Assembly (NCBI RefSeq): GCF_004335005.1
Contig: NZ_RQRT01000021.1
Coordinates: forward strand, 1 to 55,540
Direction: 5' to 3'
Length of the DNA: 55,540 nucleotides
From: Paracoccus nototheniae
Lineage (GTDB): Bacteria; Pseudomonadota; Alphaproteobacteria; Rhodobacterales; Rhodobacteraceae
Part shown: positions 20,072 to 28,887 of the stretch, one piece after another
Layout: every line of letters begins with the position of its first letter
Numbering within the stretch: position 1 is the first letter of the stretch
The notes under the pieces: generated by a model
What the model saw: the letters and a program-made list of their open reading frames with translations, nothing else
The model's database searches: none
What the model was told of the DNA's origin: nothing
Made by a program: the position numbers and the translations under genes

Positions 20072-21060
20072 TCCGGCTCGTCCTCGTATCCCACCAGCCG
20101 CAAGGGGCGGGACACGATGCCCTGCAATTCGCACCAGCGCATCAGCCCGTCTTCGGTGCCATGGGTGATCCAGACCTCGGACGGGGCCAGTTCAAGGATC
20201 GTCTGCGTGACCTGCGGCCAATCCACATGGTCGGAGATGACCAGCGGCAGTTCCACCCCGCGCTGGCGGGCGCGGGCGCGCACGGTCATCCACCCGGAGG
20301 CAAAGCCGATCACCGGATCGCTGAACCGCTGCACCCATGCGCTGGCAAATGCCGATGGCGGCGCGATGACCAGCTGCGCATCGACCCGGCTGGCCGTCGC
20401 GGGGATCAGCGGGCCAAGGTCGATCCCCTGTTCGACATGATAATCGCACAGCCGTTGCAAGGCACCGTGGATGGCGATGGGACCGTCGATGCCCGCCTGA
20501 CGGGCCAGCGCGATCACCCGCTGCGCCTTGCCAAGCGCATAGGCGCCGATCAGATGCGGGCGTTCGGGAAATTCGGCCATGCTGGCGATCAGGCGGGTCA
20601 TCTCGGCCAGCGGATCGGGGTGTCGGAACACCGGCAGGCCAAAGGTCGCCTCGGTCACGAAAATGTCGCAGGGCACGGGTTCATAAGGCGCGCAGACCGG
20701 GTTCGCGGCCCGGCAGTAATCGCCCGAGACGACGATCTTCGGCCCCCTGTCCGGCATCACCGCGATCTGGGCCGAGCCGAGGATATGCCCCGCCGGATGA
20801 AAGCTGACCTGCACATCGCCGATCCGTGCCACGCCATCCGCCACCTGCCGATGGGCGGTAAAATCCTCGCCATAGCGGATCGCCATGATCTCCAGCGTTT
20901 GGCGGGTGGCCATGACCGCGCCATGGCCCGCGCGGGCGTGATCGCCATGGCCGTGGGTGATCAGCGCGCGGGGAACCGGGCGGGTGGGGTCGATATGGAA
21001 ATCGCCGGGCGGGCAGTAAAGCCCGGCCTCGGTCGGGTGCAGGATCTGGTCGGCGCGCAT
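20068..21060 (-). CDS. Ligase-associated DNA damage response exonuclease (beta-CASP/MBL fold)
   Basis: A 330-residue metallo-beta-lactamase-fold nuclease and first gene of the operon. The metal motif is ITHGHGDHARAGH, followed by HPAGHILGSAQI, VVSGDYCR and ISDHVDW. Family members are called ligase-associated exonucleases. The start at 21060 (MRADQILHPTEAGLY) matches the family. A perfect 14-bp palindrome lies 6 bases upstream of the ATG and may occlude the ribosome site. Confidence 0.92.
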   Translation of the reverse strand: MRADQILHPTEAGLYCPPGDFHIDPTRPVPRALITHGHGDHARAGHGAVMATRQTLEIMAIRYGEDFTAHRQVADGVARIGDVQVSFHPAGHILGSAQIAVMPDRGPKIVVSGDYCRAANPVCAPYEPVPCDIFVTEATFGLPVFRHPDPLAEMTRLIASMAEFPERPHLIGAYALGKAQRVIALARQAGIDGPIAIHGALQRLCDYHVEQGIDLGPLIPATASRVDAQLVIAPPSAFASAWVQRFSDPVIGFASGWMTVRARARQRGVELPLVISDHVDWPQVTQTILELAPSEVWITHGTEDGLMRWCELQGIVSRPLRLVGYEDEPE

Positions 21061-21066
21061 GGGACC

Positions 21067-21080
21067 ACTCTGGCCAGAGT
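21067..21080. promoter_or_regulatory. Perfect 14-bp palindrome before the repair operon
   Basis: ACTCTGGCCAGAGT, six bases upstream of the exonuclease start codon. It could be a repressor site or fold back over the Shine-Dalgarno region. It is not a LexA box. Confidence 0.45.
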
Positions 21081-21152
21081 TGCGGGACATTCAACGCGGC
21101 ATCGCACCGCCCCGGTCAACGCCGCGCAATGGGCTTGGGGTCCGTCGGCCGG

Positions 21153-21172
21153 CGGGCTTCAGCCGGAGCCCG
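21153..21172 (-). terminator. Hairpin after the DMT transporter gene
   Basis: CGGGCT-N8-AGCCCG directly next to the transporter stop (21173). Short stem and no T-run; weak evidence. Confidence 0.35.
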
Positions 21173-22063
21173 TCAGCTGGGAGGAGGGCGCTTGACCGGC
21201 GGCGCCTTGGACAGTTGCACCGCCAGAATGCCCGCCATGATGATCGCCACCCCGATCACATCTCCCGCGCCCAGGTCCTCGCCCAGCAGCAGGGCGGCGG
21301 TGGCCACGCCGAAGAACGGCGTCAGGAAATGAAACGTCGCCGCCCGCACTGCGCCGATCCGGCCGACCAGCAGGAACCACACCCAGGTCGCCAGCAGCCC
21401 CGGCACGATCACCGTGTACAGGAACGCGACGATCAGACGGGGGGTATAGGTGACGGCCCAATCCTCGAACCACGGGGCGATCAGGCCAAGGGTGACGGCG
21501 CCGACCAGCATCTGCAGACCGACGATCATCATCACATTGCCGCCCGAACTGGCGCCGCGCACGGTCAGCGTGGCCACCGCCAGCGCCAGGGCTGCAACAA
21601 AGCACATTGCGATGCCGGTCAGGTCGCTGCCGCCTTGCAGCCGCGCGCCCATGATGATCGCGACGCCCAGAACGCCAAGCGCCAACCCCGCGACGCCCAT
21701 CGGACGCAGCCGTTCGCCCATCAGCGTCCAGCCCAGAAACGCCACCAGCAGCGGCATGGTCGCCGCGATGATCGAGGCGAGGCCTGCCTCGATCCATTGC
21801 ATGGCGGTCCAGTTCAGCCCCAGATACAGCGCGTTCTGGCACAGCCCCAAAATCACCACGGCGCGCCATTGCGCGCGCGTCAGCCCCCGCCAGCTTTGCC
21901 CCATCGCCAGCGCGATCGCCACGCCGATGCCCCCCGACAGCGCAAAGCGCAGCGCCAGCGACAGCAGCGGCGGCGCTTCGGTCACGATCATCCGGGTCGA
22001 GGTAAAGGCAGAGGCCCACATCACCGCAAAGCCAAAGCCCATCAAAAGCGCACGAATATCCAT
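21173..22063 (-). CDS. DMT-family transporter (EamA)
   Basis: A 296-residue inner-membrane protein with about ten hydrophobic segments arranged as two EamA repeats. The start MDIRALLMGFGFAVMWASAFTSTRMIV is typical, as is the repeat motif AATMPLLVAFLGWTLMGERL, echoed by FHFLTPFFGVATAALLLGEDL in the second half. The family exports metabolites or amino acids; the substrate is unknown. Start 22063 was chosen over an upstream ATG at 22198 because the first membrane segment begins there. Single gene. Confidence 0.9.
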   Translation of the reverse strand: MDIRALLMGFGFAVMWASAFTSTRMIVTEAPPLLSLALRFALSGGIGVAIALAMGQSWRGLTRAQWRAVVILGLCQNALYLGLNWTAMQWIEAGLASIIAATMPLLVAFLGWTLMGERLRPMGVAGLALGVLGVAIIMGARLQGGSDLTGIAMCFVAALALAVATLTVRGASSGGNVMMIVGLQMLVGAVTLGLIAPWFEDWAVTYTPRLIVAFLYTVIVPGLLATWVWFLLVGRIGAVRAATFHFLTPFFGVATAALLLGEDLGAGDVIGVAIIMAGILAVQLSKAPPVKRPPPS

Positions 22064-22199
22064 GGCAGGGGGCCTTTCTTGCAGGTGATGCAAAATGGCT
22101 AGCAGAGCGTTTCCGCCGCGGAAAGCCGCGAATGCAGGGCAGGCGCGGAAAATCCCCGAATGCAGGGCGTTGCCTGGCGCGTGGCCGACGGGCGCCATG

Positions 22200-22230
22200 A
22201 AAAAGGGGCCGTGCCCGAAGGCACGACCCC
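22200..22230 (-). terminator. HU gene terminator
   Basis: Read on the minus strand: GGGGTCGTGCC-TTCG-GGCACGGCCCC, an 11-bp stem with one G-U pair and a UUCG loop, then TTTTT. It lies 27 bases after the HU stop. Confidence 0.88.
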
Positions 22231-22256
22231 GATCTTGTCATCGTGTCAGGCGGGGA

Positions 22257-22556
22257 TCAGCTGTTGACGCTGTCTTTCAGAGCCTTGGCAATGGTGAACT
22301 TGACCTGCTTGTCAGCGGGTTTGGTCATCATTTCCTGGGTCTGCGGATTGCGGACCTGACGCTCGGGGCGTGCGCGGCAGGCGATCTTGCCAAGGCCGGG
22401 CAGGGTGACCGCGCCGCCACCGGCGACTTCGCGGGTCACGACCGCCACGATCGCGTCCAGCGCGGCCGTGGCCGATTTCTTGTCCGAGCCCATTTCTTCG
22501 GCGATCGTCGCCACCAGCTGGGTTTTGGTCATCGGTTTTGCAGCAGCCGTAGCCAT
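22257..22556 (-). CDS. hup: HU-family nucleoid DNA-binding protein
   Basis: A 99-residue DNA-bending protein. The N-terminal helices (MTKTQLVATIAEEMGSDKKSATAALDAIV) and the beta-arm core (VTLPGLGKIACRARPERQVRNPQTQE) match HU. The arm contains RNPQT, the DNA-contacting tip. There is a short Ala/Lys extension (MATAAAKP) before the usual HU start. AGGAGA lies 9 bases before the ATG at 22556. It has a predicted promoter (22621-22649) and a strong terminator, so it is a single-gene transcript. Confidence 0.95.
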   Translation of the reverse strand: MATAAAKPMTKTQLVATIAEEMGSDKKSATAALDAIVAVVTREVAGGGAVTLPGLGKIACRARPERQVRNPQTQEMMTKPADKQVKFTIAKALKDSVNS

Positions 22557-22620
22557 GGTCTGTCTCCTCTTGCCCTGTTCCGACGGGCCCACAAATTGCG
22601 CCTTTTGCGGCATAAAGCCT

Positions 22621-22649
22621 GCTACACACGGTTTTGACCGGCAGATCAA
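22621..22649 (-). promoter_or_regulatory. Predicted HU promoter
   Basis: On the minus strand: TTGATC (22649-22644), 17-base spacer, TGTAGC (22626-22621), 65 bases before the ATG. Confidence 0.45.
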
Positions 22650-22703
22650 GCCTTTTTCGCCCGACACGCGAAAACCCGCGTTTGCTGGCGTTTTGTCGCC
22701 ACG

Positions 22704-24188
22704 TTACAGGAATGCCGTCTCGGTAAAGGATCGCAGCTTGCGCGAATGGATCCGTTCCAGAGGCATGTCGCGCAGTTTCTCCATCGCGCGGATTCCGATC
22801 AGCAGGTGATTGGCGACCTGTGTGCGATAGAAATCGGTCGCCATGCCGGGCAGCTTCAGCTCTCCGTGCAAAGGCTTGTCGCTGACGCACAGCAACGTGC
22901 CATAGGGCACCCGGAACCGGAACCCGTTGGCGGCGATCGTGGCGCTTTCCATGTCCAGCGCCACGGCGCGCGACAGCGACAGGCGGTGAACCGGGCCGGA
23001 CTGGTCGCGCAATTCCCAGTTGCGGTTGTCGATGGTGGCGACGGTGCCGGTGCGCATGATGCGCTTCAGCTCGTATCCCTCAAGCTGCGTGACCTCGGCC
23101 ACGGCCTCTTGCAGGGCGACCTGCACCTCGGCCAAGGCCGGGATCGGCACCCAGACCGGCAGGTCGTCGTCCAGCACGTGATCCTCTCGCAGATAGGCAT
23201 GGGCCAGCACGAAATCGCCAAGCGACTGGCTGTTCCTGAGACCCGCGCAATGCCCGACCATCAGCCAGACATGCGGGCGCAGGACGGCGATATGGTCGGT
23301 GGCGGTCTTGGCGTTGGACGGTCCCACGCCGATATTGACCAGCGTGATGCCCTGCCCACCGGCCCGCTTGAGGTGATAGGTCGGCATTTGCGGCATCTTG
23401 GACAGCGGCGTGATCTGCCCGTCCGCCTGTTCGATCTGCTGGTTGCCGGGCGCGACGAAGGCGGTATAGCCCAGATCCGGGTCCGACAGGACGCGGCGGG
23501 CAAAAGCCTCGAATTCGTCGACATAGAACTGATAGTTGGTGAACAGCACGAAGTTCTGGAAATGCTCGGGCGCGGTGGCGGTGTAATGGGCCAGACGGGC
23601 CAGCGAATAATCGACGCGCTGCGCGGTAAAGGCGGCCAGATGCTGGCTGCCATCGGCCATCGGACCGGCCACGCCATTGACGATATCGTCGTTCATCGTG
23701 GACAGGTCGGGCACGTCGAAGACATCGCGCAGGCTGAAATCCAGAACGCCTTCCTGCGGCACGGCCAGATCGCTTTGCGCGGCCACGGCAAAATGCACCG
23801 GCATCGGGGTCTGGGACAGGCCGATGCTGACCGGGACGCCGTGATTCTTGACCAACAGGCCCAGCTGTTCGACCAGATAGTTCTGGAACAGGTCGGGCCG
23901 GGTGATCGTGGCGGCATAGACGCCCGGCGCCACGACATGGCCAAAGGACAGGCGGCTGTCGATCTTGCCATGCGTCGGCACGGTCAGCCGCACCTCGGGG
24001 TAGAAGGCGCGATAGCGGGCCTGCGGGGCGGCGCCTTCCAGGATGCGGCTGAAATGGCCCAGCAGAAAGCCGGTGGCGGAATCGTAAAGCGCCCGCAGAT
24101 GGGCGACGGCCTGCGCCGCATCAGTGAAATCGCGGCGTGGCTGGGGGTCTGGGGTCTGGACCGGCAGAAAGCGGGAATCCGTTGTCAT
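22704..24188 (-). CDS. amn: AMP nucleosidase
   Basis: Hydrolyses AMP to adenine and ribose 5-phosphate, adjusting the adenylate pool. The 494 residues are close to the ~484 of the E. coli enzyme. The N-terminal AMP nucleosidase domain (about 1-180) is followed by a phosphorylase-fold catalytic domain with ITLVNIGVGPSNAKTATDHIAVLRP, WLMVGHCAGLRNSQ and ALDMESATIAANGFR, the last including the purine-site Met-Glu. The start at 24188 (MTTDSRFLPVQTP) has AAGGACA upstream. Single gene, divergent from the next. Confidence 0.95.
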   Translation of the reverse strand: MTTDSRFLPVQTPDPQPRRDFTDAAQAVAHLRALYDSATGFLLGHFSRILEGAAPQARYRAFYPEVRLTVPTHGKIDSRLSFGHVVAPGVYAATITRPDLFQNYLVEQLGLLVKNHGVPVSIGLSQTPMPVHFAVAAQSDLAVPQEGVLDFSLRDVFDVPDLSTMNDDIVNGVAGPMADGSQHLAAFTAQRVDYSLARLAHYTATAPEHFQNFVLFTNYQFYVDEFEAFARRVLSDPDLGYTAFVAPGNQQIEQADGQITPLSKMPQMPTYHLKRAGGQGITLVNIGVGPSNAKTATDHIAVLRPHVWLMVGHCAGLRNSQSLGDFVLAHAYLREDHVLDDDLPVWVPIPALAEVQVALQEAVAEVTQLEGYELKRIMRTGTVATIDNRNWELRDQSGPVHRLSLSRAVALDMESATIAANGFRFRVPYGTLLCVSDKPLHGELKLPGMATDFYRTQVANHLLIGIRAMEKLRDMPLERIHSRKLRSFTETAFL

Positions 24189-24283
24189 GGGGCGATGTCC
24201 TTGTGGTTGCACCGACCCTGCCAGCGCGGGCTGCGGCAGGCAAGTCTCTGGCGCCGCCCGGCCGGGGCAGTTACGGTGGGGTC

Positions 24284-25144
24284 ATGAAAATGCTTGTCTT
24301 TGGTCATGGTTATTCCGCCGGTTATCTGACGCCCCTGTTGCGGGCCCGGGGCTGGGACGTCACCGGCACCACCCGCGGCGATCCAGACCGCGTGGCGGCC
24401 TGTGGCGCCACCCCCCTGCTGTGGCCGGGGCAAGAGGATGAGGTCCGCGCCGCCATCCCCGGCGCCGATGCGATCCTGATCTCGGCCGCGCCGACCGAGG
24501 CGGGCGATCCGGTGCTGGAGGCGTTTCGCAACGAGCTGACCCGCGCCCGGCTGCGCTGGCTGGGCTATCTGTCCACGACCGGAGTCTATGGCGACCGCCA
24601 GGGCGGTTGGGTGGACGAGGACAGCGCGTTGGACGGGTCCGGGCCCCGCGGTCAGGCCCGCATCCGGGCCGAGGCCGACTGGCGGGCGCTGGCCACAGCG
24701 CATGGGCTGCCGCTGCACATCTTCCGGCTGGCGGGGATCTATGGCCCCGGACGCGGCCCGTTCCAGAAGGTCCGCGACGGCACCGCGCGGCGGATCATCA
24801 AGCCCGGTCAGGTGTTCTCGCGCATCCATGTCGAGGATATCGCGCAGGTTCTGCTGGCCTCGATCGACGCGCCGGCGCCGGTGGGCATTTACAATGTCTG
24901 CGACAACGATCCGGCACCGCCGCAGGATGTGATCGCCCATGCGGCGGAATTGCTGGGCCTGCCGGTCCCGCCCGCGCTACCCTTCGATCAGGCGCCCATG
25001 TCGCCGATGGCGCGGTCCTTTTATGGCGACAGCAAACGGGTCAGGAATGACCGCATCATCCGCGATCTGGGGGTGCGGCTGCGCTATCCCGATTATCGCA
25101 GCGGTCTGGCCGCCTTGCTGAAGGCCGAGGGCTCGGGTGAATGA
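24284..25144 (+). CDS. NAD(P)-binding SDR-fold protein (YeeZ-like)
   Basis: A 286-residue extended-SDR-like protein. The Rossmann start is MKMLVFGHGYSAGYLTPLL. LSTTGVYGDRQGGWVDED carries the Ser/Tyr of the active-site region, and FRLAGIYGPGRGPFQKV and HVEDIAQVLLASI follow the family pattern. Such proteins are annotated as NAD-dependent epimerases or YeeZ; the reaction is not known. Initiation may be at 24284 or the next in-frame ATG at 24290; the Shine-Dalgarno is weak (GGTGGGG). Confidence 0.82.
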   Translation: MKMLVFGHGYSAGYLTPLLRARGWDVTGTTRGDPDRVAACGATPLLWPGQEDEVRAAIPGADAILISAAPTEAGDPVLEAFRNELTRARLRWLGYLSTTGVYGDRQGGWVDEDSALDGSGPRGQARIRAEADWRALATAHGLPLHIFRLAGIYGPGRGPFQKVRDGTARRIIKPGQVFSRIHVEDIAQVLLASIDAPAPVGIYNVCDNDPAPPQDVIAHAAELLGLPVPPALPFDQAPMSPMARSFYGDSKRVRNDRIIRDLGVRLRYPDYRSGLAALLKAEGSGE

Positions 25145-25149
25145 CGGGC

Positions 25150-25191
25150 GGGGCATGAGGCCGCGCGCCGCATTGCCTTTGCCCATGCCCC
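25150..25191 (+). terminator. Inverted repeat between the SDR-fold gene and the hydroxylase gene
   Basis: GGGGCATG (25150-25157) pairs with CATGCCCC (25184-25191) across a 26-base loop; no T-run. It may also lie in the leader of the following gene. Confidence 0.3.
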
Positions 25192-25207
25192 GTGCATTGA
25201 TCCGGCC

Positions 25208-26431
25208 ATGACATATGAATTCGACGTTCTGATTGCCGGGGGCGGGCTGAATGGCCCCACATTGGCGCTGGCGCTGGCCGGGGCCGGTCTGTCCGTGGCC
25301 GTGGTCGATCCGCGCGCCGCCACCGTGCGGTCGGGCGAGGGGTTCGACGGGCGCGCCTATGCGCTGGCGCTGGCCTCGGTCCGGTTGCTGAAGGCGCTGA
25401 ATCTGTGGGACGGGCTGGCGGGCGACAGCCAGCCGATCCGTCAGGTCAAGGCCGCGCAGGGCCAGCCGGGCGAAGGCGCGGCCCCGTTCTTTCTGCATTT
25501 CGACGCCGCCGAGACCGAGGATGGCGCCCTTGGGCAGATGCTGGAGGACCGGTTTCTGTCCCGCGCCCTGATGGACGCGATGGCGGGCAAGGTCACCCAT
25601 CTGCCGGGACTGTCGGTCACCGGCCATCAGCCCGGCCCGGCGGGGGTGTCGGTGACCCTGTCGGACGGGCGGCAGGTGACGGCGCGTCTGCTGGTCGGCG
25701 CGGATGGGCGCGGTTCCGGCGTCGCCCGGCGCGCGGGCATCCGTCGGCAAGGCTGGGATTACGGCCAGACCGCGCTGGTCGCGGCCATCGACCACGACCT
25801 GCCCCATCACGGCATCGCGCATCAGCTGTTCATGGCGACCGGGCCGCTGGCGATCCTGCCGCTGCCGGGCGACCGCTCCAGCGTGGTGTGGTCGGAAACG
25901 CGGGCCAATGCGGCGGCGATCGCGGCGCTGGATGACGCGGATTTCCTGTCGGTCCTGCGGCCCCGCTTTGGCGATTTTCTGGGCGGGTTGCGGCTGGCCG
26001 GGCCGCGATTCAGCTATCCTCTCAGCCTGTCGCTGGCGGAACGCTATGCGGCGCCGCGCGTGGTGCTGATCGGGGATGCGGCGCATGGCGTGCATCCGGT
26101 TGCGGGGCAGGGGCTGAACCTTGGCCTGCGCGATGTCGCGGCCCTGGCCGAGGTGCTGGTCGGCGCCGCCCGGCGAGGCGAGGATATCGGCAGCGATCTG
26201 GTGCTGGAACGCTATCAGGGCTGGCGGCGCCATGACGCCACCGTGCTGGCCCTTGGCATGGATGGGGTGAACCGGCTGTTCGGCACCGACAATGCGCTGG
26301 TCTCGGGTCTGCGGGGCTTGGGCATGGGGATCGTCTCGGCGCTACCGGGGCTGCGGCGCGGCTTCATGCGGCAGGCGGCGGGGCTGTCGGTCGATCCGAT
26401 GCCGCGCCTGTTGCAGGGGCGCGCGCTTTAG
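25208..26431 (+). CDS. UbiH/UbiF/COQ6-family FAD-dependent monooxygenase
   Basis: A 407-residue aromatic-ring hydroxylase of ubiquinone biosynthesis. The FAD-binding GxGxxG variant is LIAGGGLNGPTLALALAGAGLSV, the DG motif is VGADGRGSGVARRAG, and the second FAD motif is VVLIGDAAHGVHPVAGQGLNLGLRD. The last is the diagnostic UbiH/COQ6 block. Alphaproteobacteria use varied sets of these hydroxylases (UbiL/UbiM/UbiH types), so ring position is not assigned. The ubiE-ubiB genes are 20 kb away. Confidence 0.92.
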   Translation: MTYEFDVLIAGGGLNGPTLALALAGAGLSVAVVDPRAATVRSGEGFDGRAYALALASVRLLKALNLWDGLAGDSQPIRQVKAAQGQPGEGAAPFFLHFDAAETEDGALGQMLEDRFLSRALMDAMAGKVTHLPGLSVTGHQPGPAGVSVTLSDGRQVTARLLVGADGRGSGVARRAGIRRQGWDYGQTALVAAIDHDLPHHGIAHQLFMATGPLAILPLPGDRSSVVWSETRANAAAIAALDDADFLSVLRPRFGDFLGGLRLAGPRFSYPLSLSLAERYAAPRVVLIGDAAHGVHPVAGQGLNLGLRDVAALAEVLVGAARRGEDIGSDLVLERYQGWRRHDATVLALGMDGVNRLFGTDNALVSGLRGLGMGIVSALPGLRRGFMRQAAGLSVDPMPRLLQGRAL

Positions 26432-26488
26432 CGGCTGGCCCGGCGCGCGGTTTCGCGTCATAGGGGTGCGGGCAACCCGGGGGGCGCC

Positions 26489-27400
26489 ATGAGCTTGGAT
26501 CAATTCCTGCAGGATCTGGACCGTGACATCCGCGACCGCGCCGAATGGGGCGCGGTGGCCGACTACATCCCCGAACTGGGCCGGATCGACCCGGCGCAAT
26601 TCGGCATCGCCGTGGCCTTGGCCGACGGGCAGGTGTTGACGGCGGGGCAGGCCCGGACGGGCTTTTCCATCCAATCGGTCAGCAAGGTTTTTGCGCTGGC
26701 CTGCGTGCTGGGCCGGATCGGCGAACAGCTGTGGCTGCGCGTGGGGCGCGAGCCGTCCGGCGACCGCTTCGATTCGATCCTGCTGCTGGAACAGGAAAAG
26801 GGCCGGCCCCGCAATCCCTTTATCAATGCCGGCGCGCTGGTCGTCACCGACGAGATGCTGACCGGCCGCAGCCCGCAGCAGGCCTTGGCCGAGGTTCTGG
26901 GATTCGTGCGCGCCGCCGCGGGCGATGACGCCATCCATATCGACAAGGCCGTCGCCCGGTCCGAGGCCCGCACCGGGCACAGGAACACCGCGCTGGCCCA
27001 TTACCTGCGCAGCTTTGGCAATCTGAAGGCGCCGCCGGACCATGTGCTGGGCACCTATGTCCATCAATGCGCCATCGAGATGAGCTGCGTGCAGCTGGCC
27101 CGGGCGGGCCGGGTGATTGCCGGGCTGGATTGCGCGCCGACGCTGCTGTCGAAGGTCAAGCAGCGACGGATCAACGCGCTGATGATGACCTGCGGGCAAT
27201 ATGACGGATCGGGGAATTTCGCGTTCCGCGTCGGCATGCCCGCAAAGTCGGGGGTGGGCGGCGGGCTGCTGGTCATCGCGCCGGGCAAGGCATCCATTGC
27301 GATCTGGTCGCCGGGGCTGGATGGCTGGGGCAATTCGCAGATGGGCACCCTGGCCGCCGAGCGGCTGGCCGAGTTCACCGGCTGGTCGGTCTTTGGCTGA
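26489..27400 (+). CDS. glsA: Glutaminase (GlsA family)
   Basis: Hydrolyses glutamine to glutamate and ammonia in the cytoplasm. The 303-residue protein has the serine beta-lactamase-like fold: S-x-x-K catalytic pair in IQSVSKVFA (Ser63, Lys66), [35 protein letters not shown] with the active-site Tyr and the KSG motif. Length is normal for GlsA. It is followed by a dispersed palindromic repeat that may serve as terminator, then by the convergent UdgX operon. Confidence 0.96.
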   Translation: MSLDQFLQDLDRDIRDRAEWGAVADYIPELGRIDPAQFGIAVALADGQVLTAGQARTGFSIQSVSKVFALACVLGRIGEQLWLRVGREPSGDRFDSILLLEQEKGRPRNPFINAGALVVTDEMLTGRSPQQALAEVLGFVRAAAGDDAIHIDKAVARSEARTGHRNTALAHYLRSFGNLKAPPDHVLGTYVHQCAIEMSCVQLARAGRVIAGLDCAPTLLSKVKQRRINALMMTCGQYDGSGNFAFRVGMPAKSGVGGGLLVIAPGKASIAIWSPGLDGWGNSQMGTLAAERLAEFTGWSVFG

Positions 27401-27411
27401 GAGGCCGCAAA

Positions 27412-27453
27412 TGGGGGCTGCCTGCCCCCCTGACCCCCGGGGGATATTTTTAG
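27412..27453. repeat. Second copy of the dispersed palindromic repeat
   Basis: GGGGGCTGCCTGCCCCC hairpin followed by TGACCCCCGGGGGATATTTTT. The TGACCCCCGGG-ATATTTT block matches, in inverted orientation, the element at 2080-2160. Here it sits between convergent genes where a terminator is expected, and the T5 tail supports that role. Confidence 0.65.
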
Positions 27454-27465
27454 ACCAATGCAGGG

Positions 27466-28887
27466 TCAGGCGGTGAGGTCGGCGGCGCGGGTCAGATCGG
27501 CGCGCAGTTCCGCCAGAGCGGCCTCGGCCCGGTCGGGGGGCAGGCGCAGGATCAGGCTGGGATGCCAGGTGATCAGCACCGGGCCCTGATCGAAGGCGGG
27601 TTCGATCGTGCCGCGCCGGGGCGTCAGGGGTTTGCGGTTGCCGGTCAGTGCAAAGGCCGCCGTGGCGCCCAGGGCCACCGTCAGGCGCGGGGCGGTGAAG
27701 CGGCGTTCCAGATCCAGCCACCAGCGGCACTGTTCGATATGCGGGCGGTCGGGGGTCTGGTGCATCCGGCGTTTGCCGCGCGGGGTAAAGCGGAAATGCT
27801 TGACCGCATTGGTCAGCCAGGCGCGGTCGGGGTTCACGTTCGCCTGCGCCATGGTGCGGTGCAGCAGCTGGCCTGCGGGGCCGACGAAGGGGCGGCCCTG
27901 CAGATCCTCGTGATCGCCCGGCGCCTCGCCCACGATCATCAGGGGGGCGTCGGTGGTACCCTTGCCCCAGACGGTCTGGGTGGCTGCGTGGCAAAGATCG
28001 CAGCGGGTGCAGCGGGCGGCCTGGGTCTGTGCCTGTGCCAGGCTGTCGGGGGGCCGGTCGTCGGGCTGCTGGCGCAGTCTGGCGGTGATTTTGGGCGCGA
28101 AGGCAGGGGCGTCGGTGGCACCTGCGTCGCGCATGGCCTGCACGCGGCGGGGTGCATCGGCCAGCATGTCGGGGATCAGGCGGGTTTCGGGCAGGTTCTT
28201 CCAGTATTTCATCGGCATTTCGGACCGCATGGCCTGGGTCTTGATGCGGGCCGGGTTGAAGATATTGGCGAAGTAGGTCTGCCACAGCCCGTGGCTGGCA
28301 TCGTCGGGCAGATCGGGACGCGGGGCCGGGTCGTCATAGGCGATGGCGCTGCCGGTGAACCGGGCCGTGCCCTCGGGCGTGGCAATCAGCCAGTCCATAT
28401 CGGCGAAACGTTTGGCGAAGAACGGGGTGCCCGCCTCGAGGATCGGATGTTCGGGTTCGAACCATGCGCCAAAGCCGCGGCGCGGGCCATCCGAGGGCAA
28501 TTCGTGAAAGCGGACGAAGGCGTGCATCTTGTGGATGTCGCGGCGCACGGATTTGGCCAGCCGTGTCAGACGGTCCGTCGTCGGATCGGCGGGATTGTCC
28601 AGAAAGCGGCGGTCGGTCTGCGCGCGGATCAGCGCGGCATACAGCAGCGACCAGCGTTCGGGGTCGGAATGGCTGGCGACCTGACGGGCCAGTTGCAGGA
28701 AATCCTGCGTCGCCCGGACCGGCTGATCGCCGGGTGAGGGCGGCGGGTCGGCGCCGAACAGATCGGCGGGCGTGTCGGGATCGGCCCATGTGACGGTCTC
28801 GGGGGGGATGCGGGCGCTGGCAAGGTCGCGGGCGGCCGCGCGCCATGCGTCGAACCGGGCAAAACGCGGCAGCTGGACCCGGATCAT
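27466..28887 (-). CDS. DUF4130 - UdgX uracil-DNA-binding glycosylase fusion
   Basis: A 473-residue two-domain protein. Residues 1-245 form a DUF4130 (TIGR03915-type) domain of unknown activity. Residues ~265-473 form a UdgX-type uracil-DNA glycosylase with iron-sulfur cysteines (CTRCDLC, later EQCRWW), the active-site GEAPGDHEDLQGRPFVGPAG and the R-loop GKRRMHQTP, whose His corresponds to the residue that forms a covalent bond with uracil-site DNA in characterised UdgX. The usual KRRIHK is KRRMHQ here. The start overlaps the radical SAM stop (ATGA). It is downstream of a LexA box, so induction by DNA damage is likely. Confidence 0.92.
   Translation of the reverse strand: MIRVQLPRFARFDAWRAAARDLASARIPPETVTWADPDTPADLFGADPPPSPGDQPVRATQDFLQLARQVASHSDPERWSLLYAALIRAQTDRRFLDNPADPTTDRLTRLAKSVRRDIHKMHAFVRFHELPSDGPRRGFGAWFEPEHPILEAGTPFFAKRFADMDWLIATPEGTARFTGSAIAYDDPAPRPDLPDDASHGLWQTYFANIFNPARIKTQAMRSEMPMKYWKNLPETRLIPDMLADAPRRVQAMRDAGATDAPAFAPKITARLRQQPDDRPPDSLAQAQTQAARCTRCDLCHAATQTVWGKGTTDAPLMIVGEAPGDHEDLQGRPFVGPAGQLLHRTMAQANVNPDRAWLTNAVKHFRFTPRGKRRMHQTPDRPHIEQCRWWLDLERRFTAPRLTVALGATAAFALTGNRKPLTPRRGTIEPAFDQGPVLITWHPSLILRLPPDRAEAALAELRADLTRAADLTA

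Noticed and set aside
21061..21172. LexA box upstream of the ligase repair operon
   Set aside because: No GTTC-N7-GTTC or its complement occurs there.
22746..24287. 513-codon open frame opposite the AMP nucleosidase gene
   Set aside because: Shadow frame; composition is unlike real proteins in this window.
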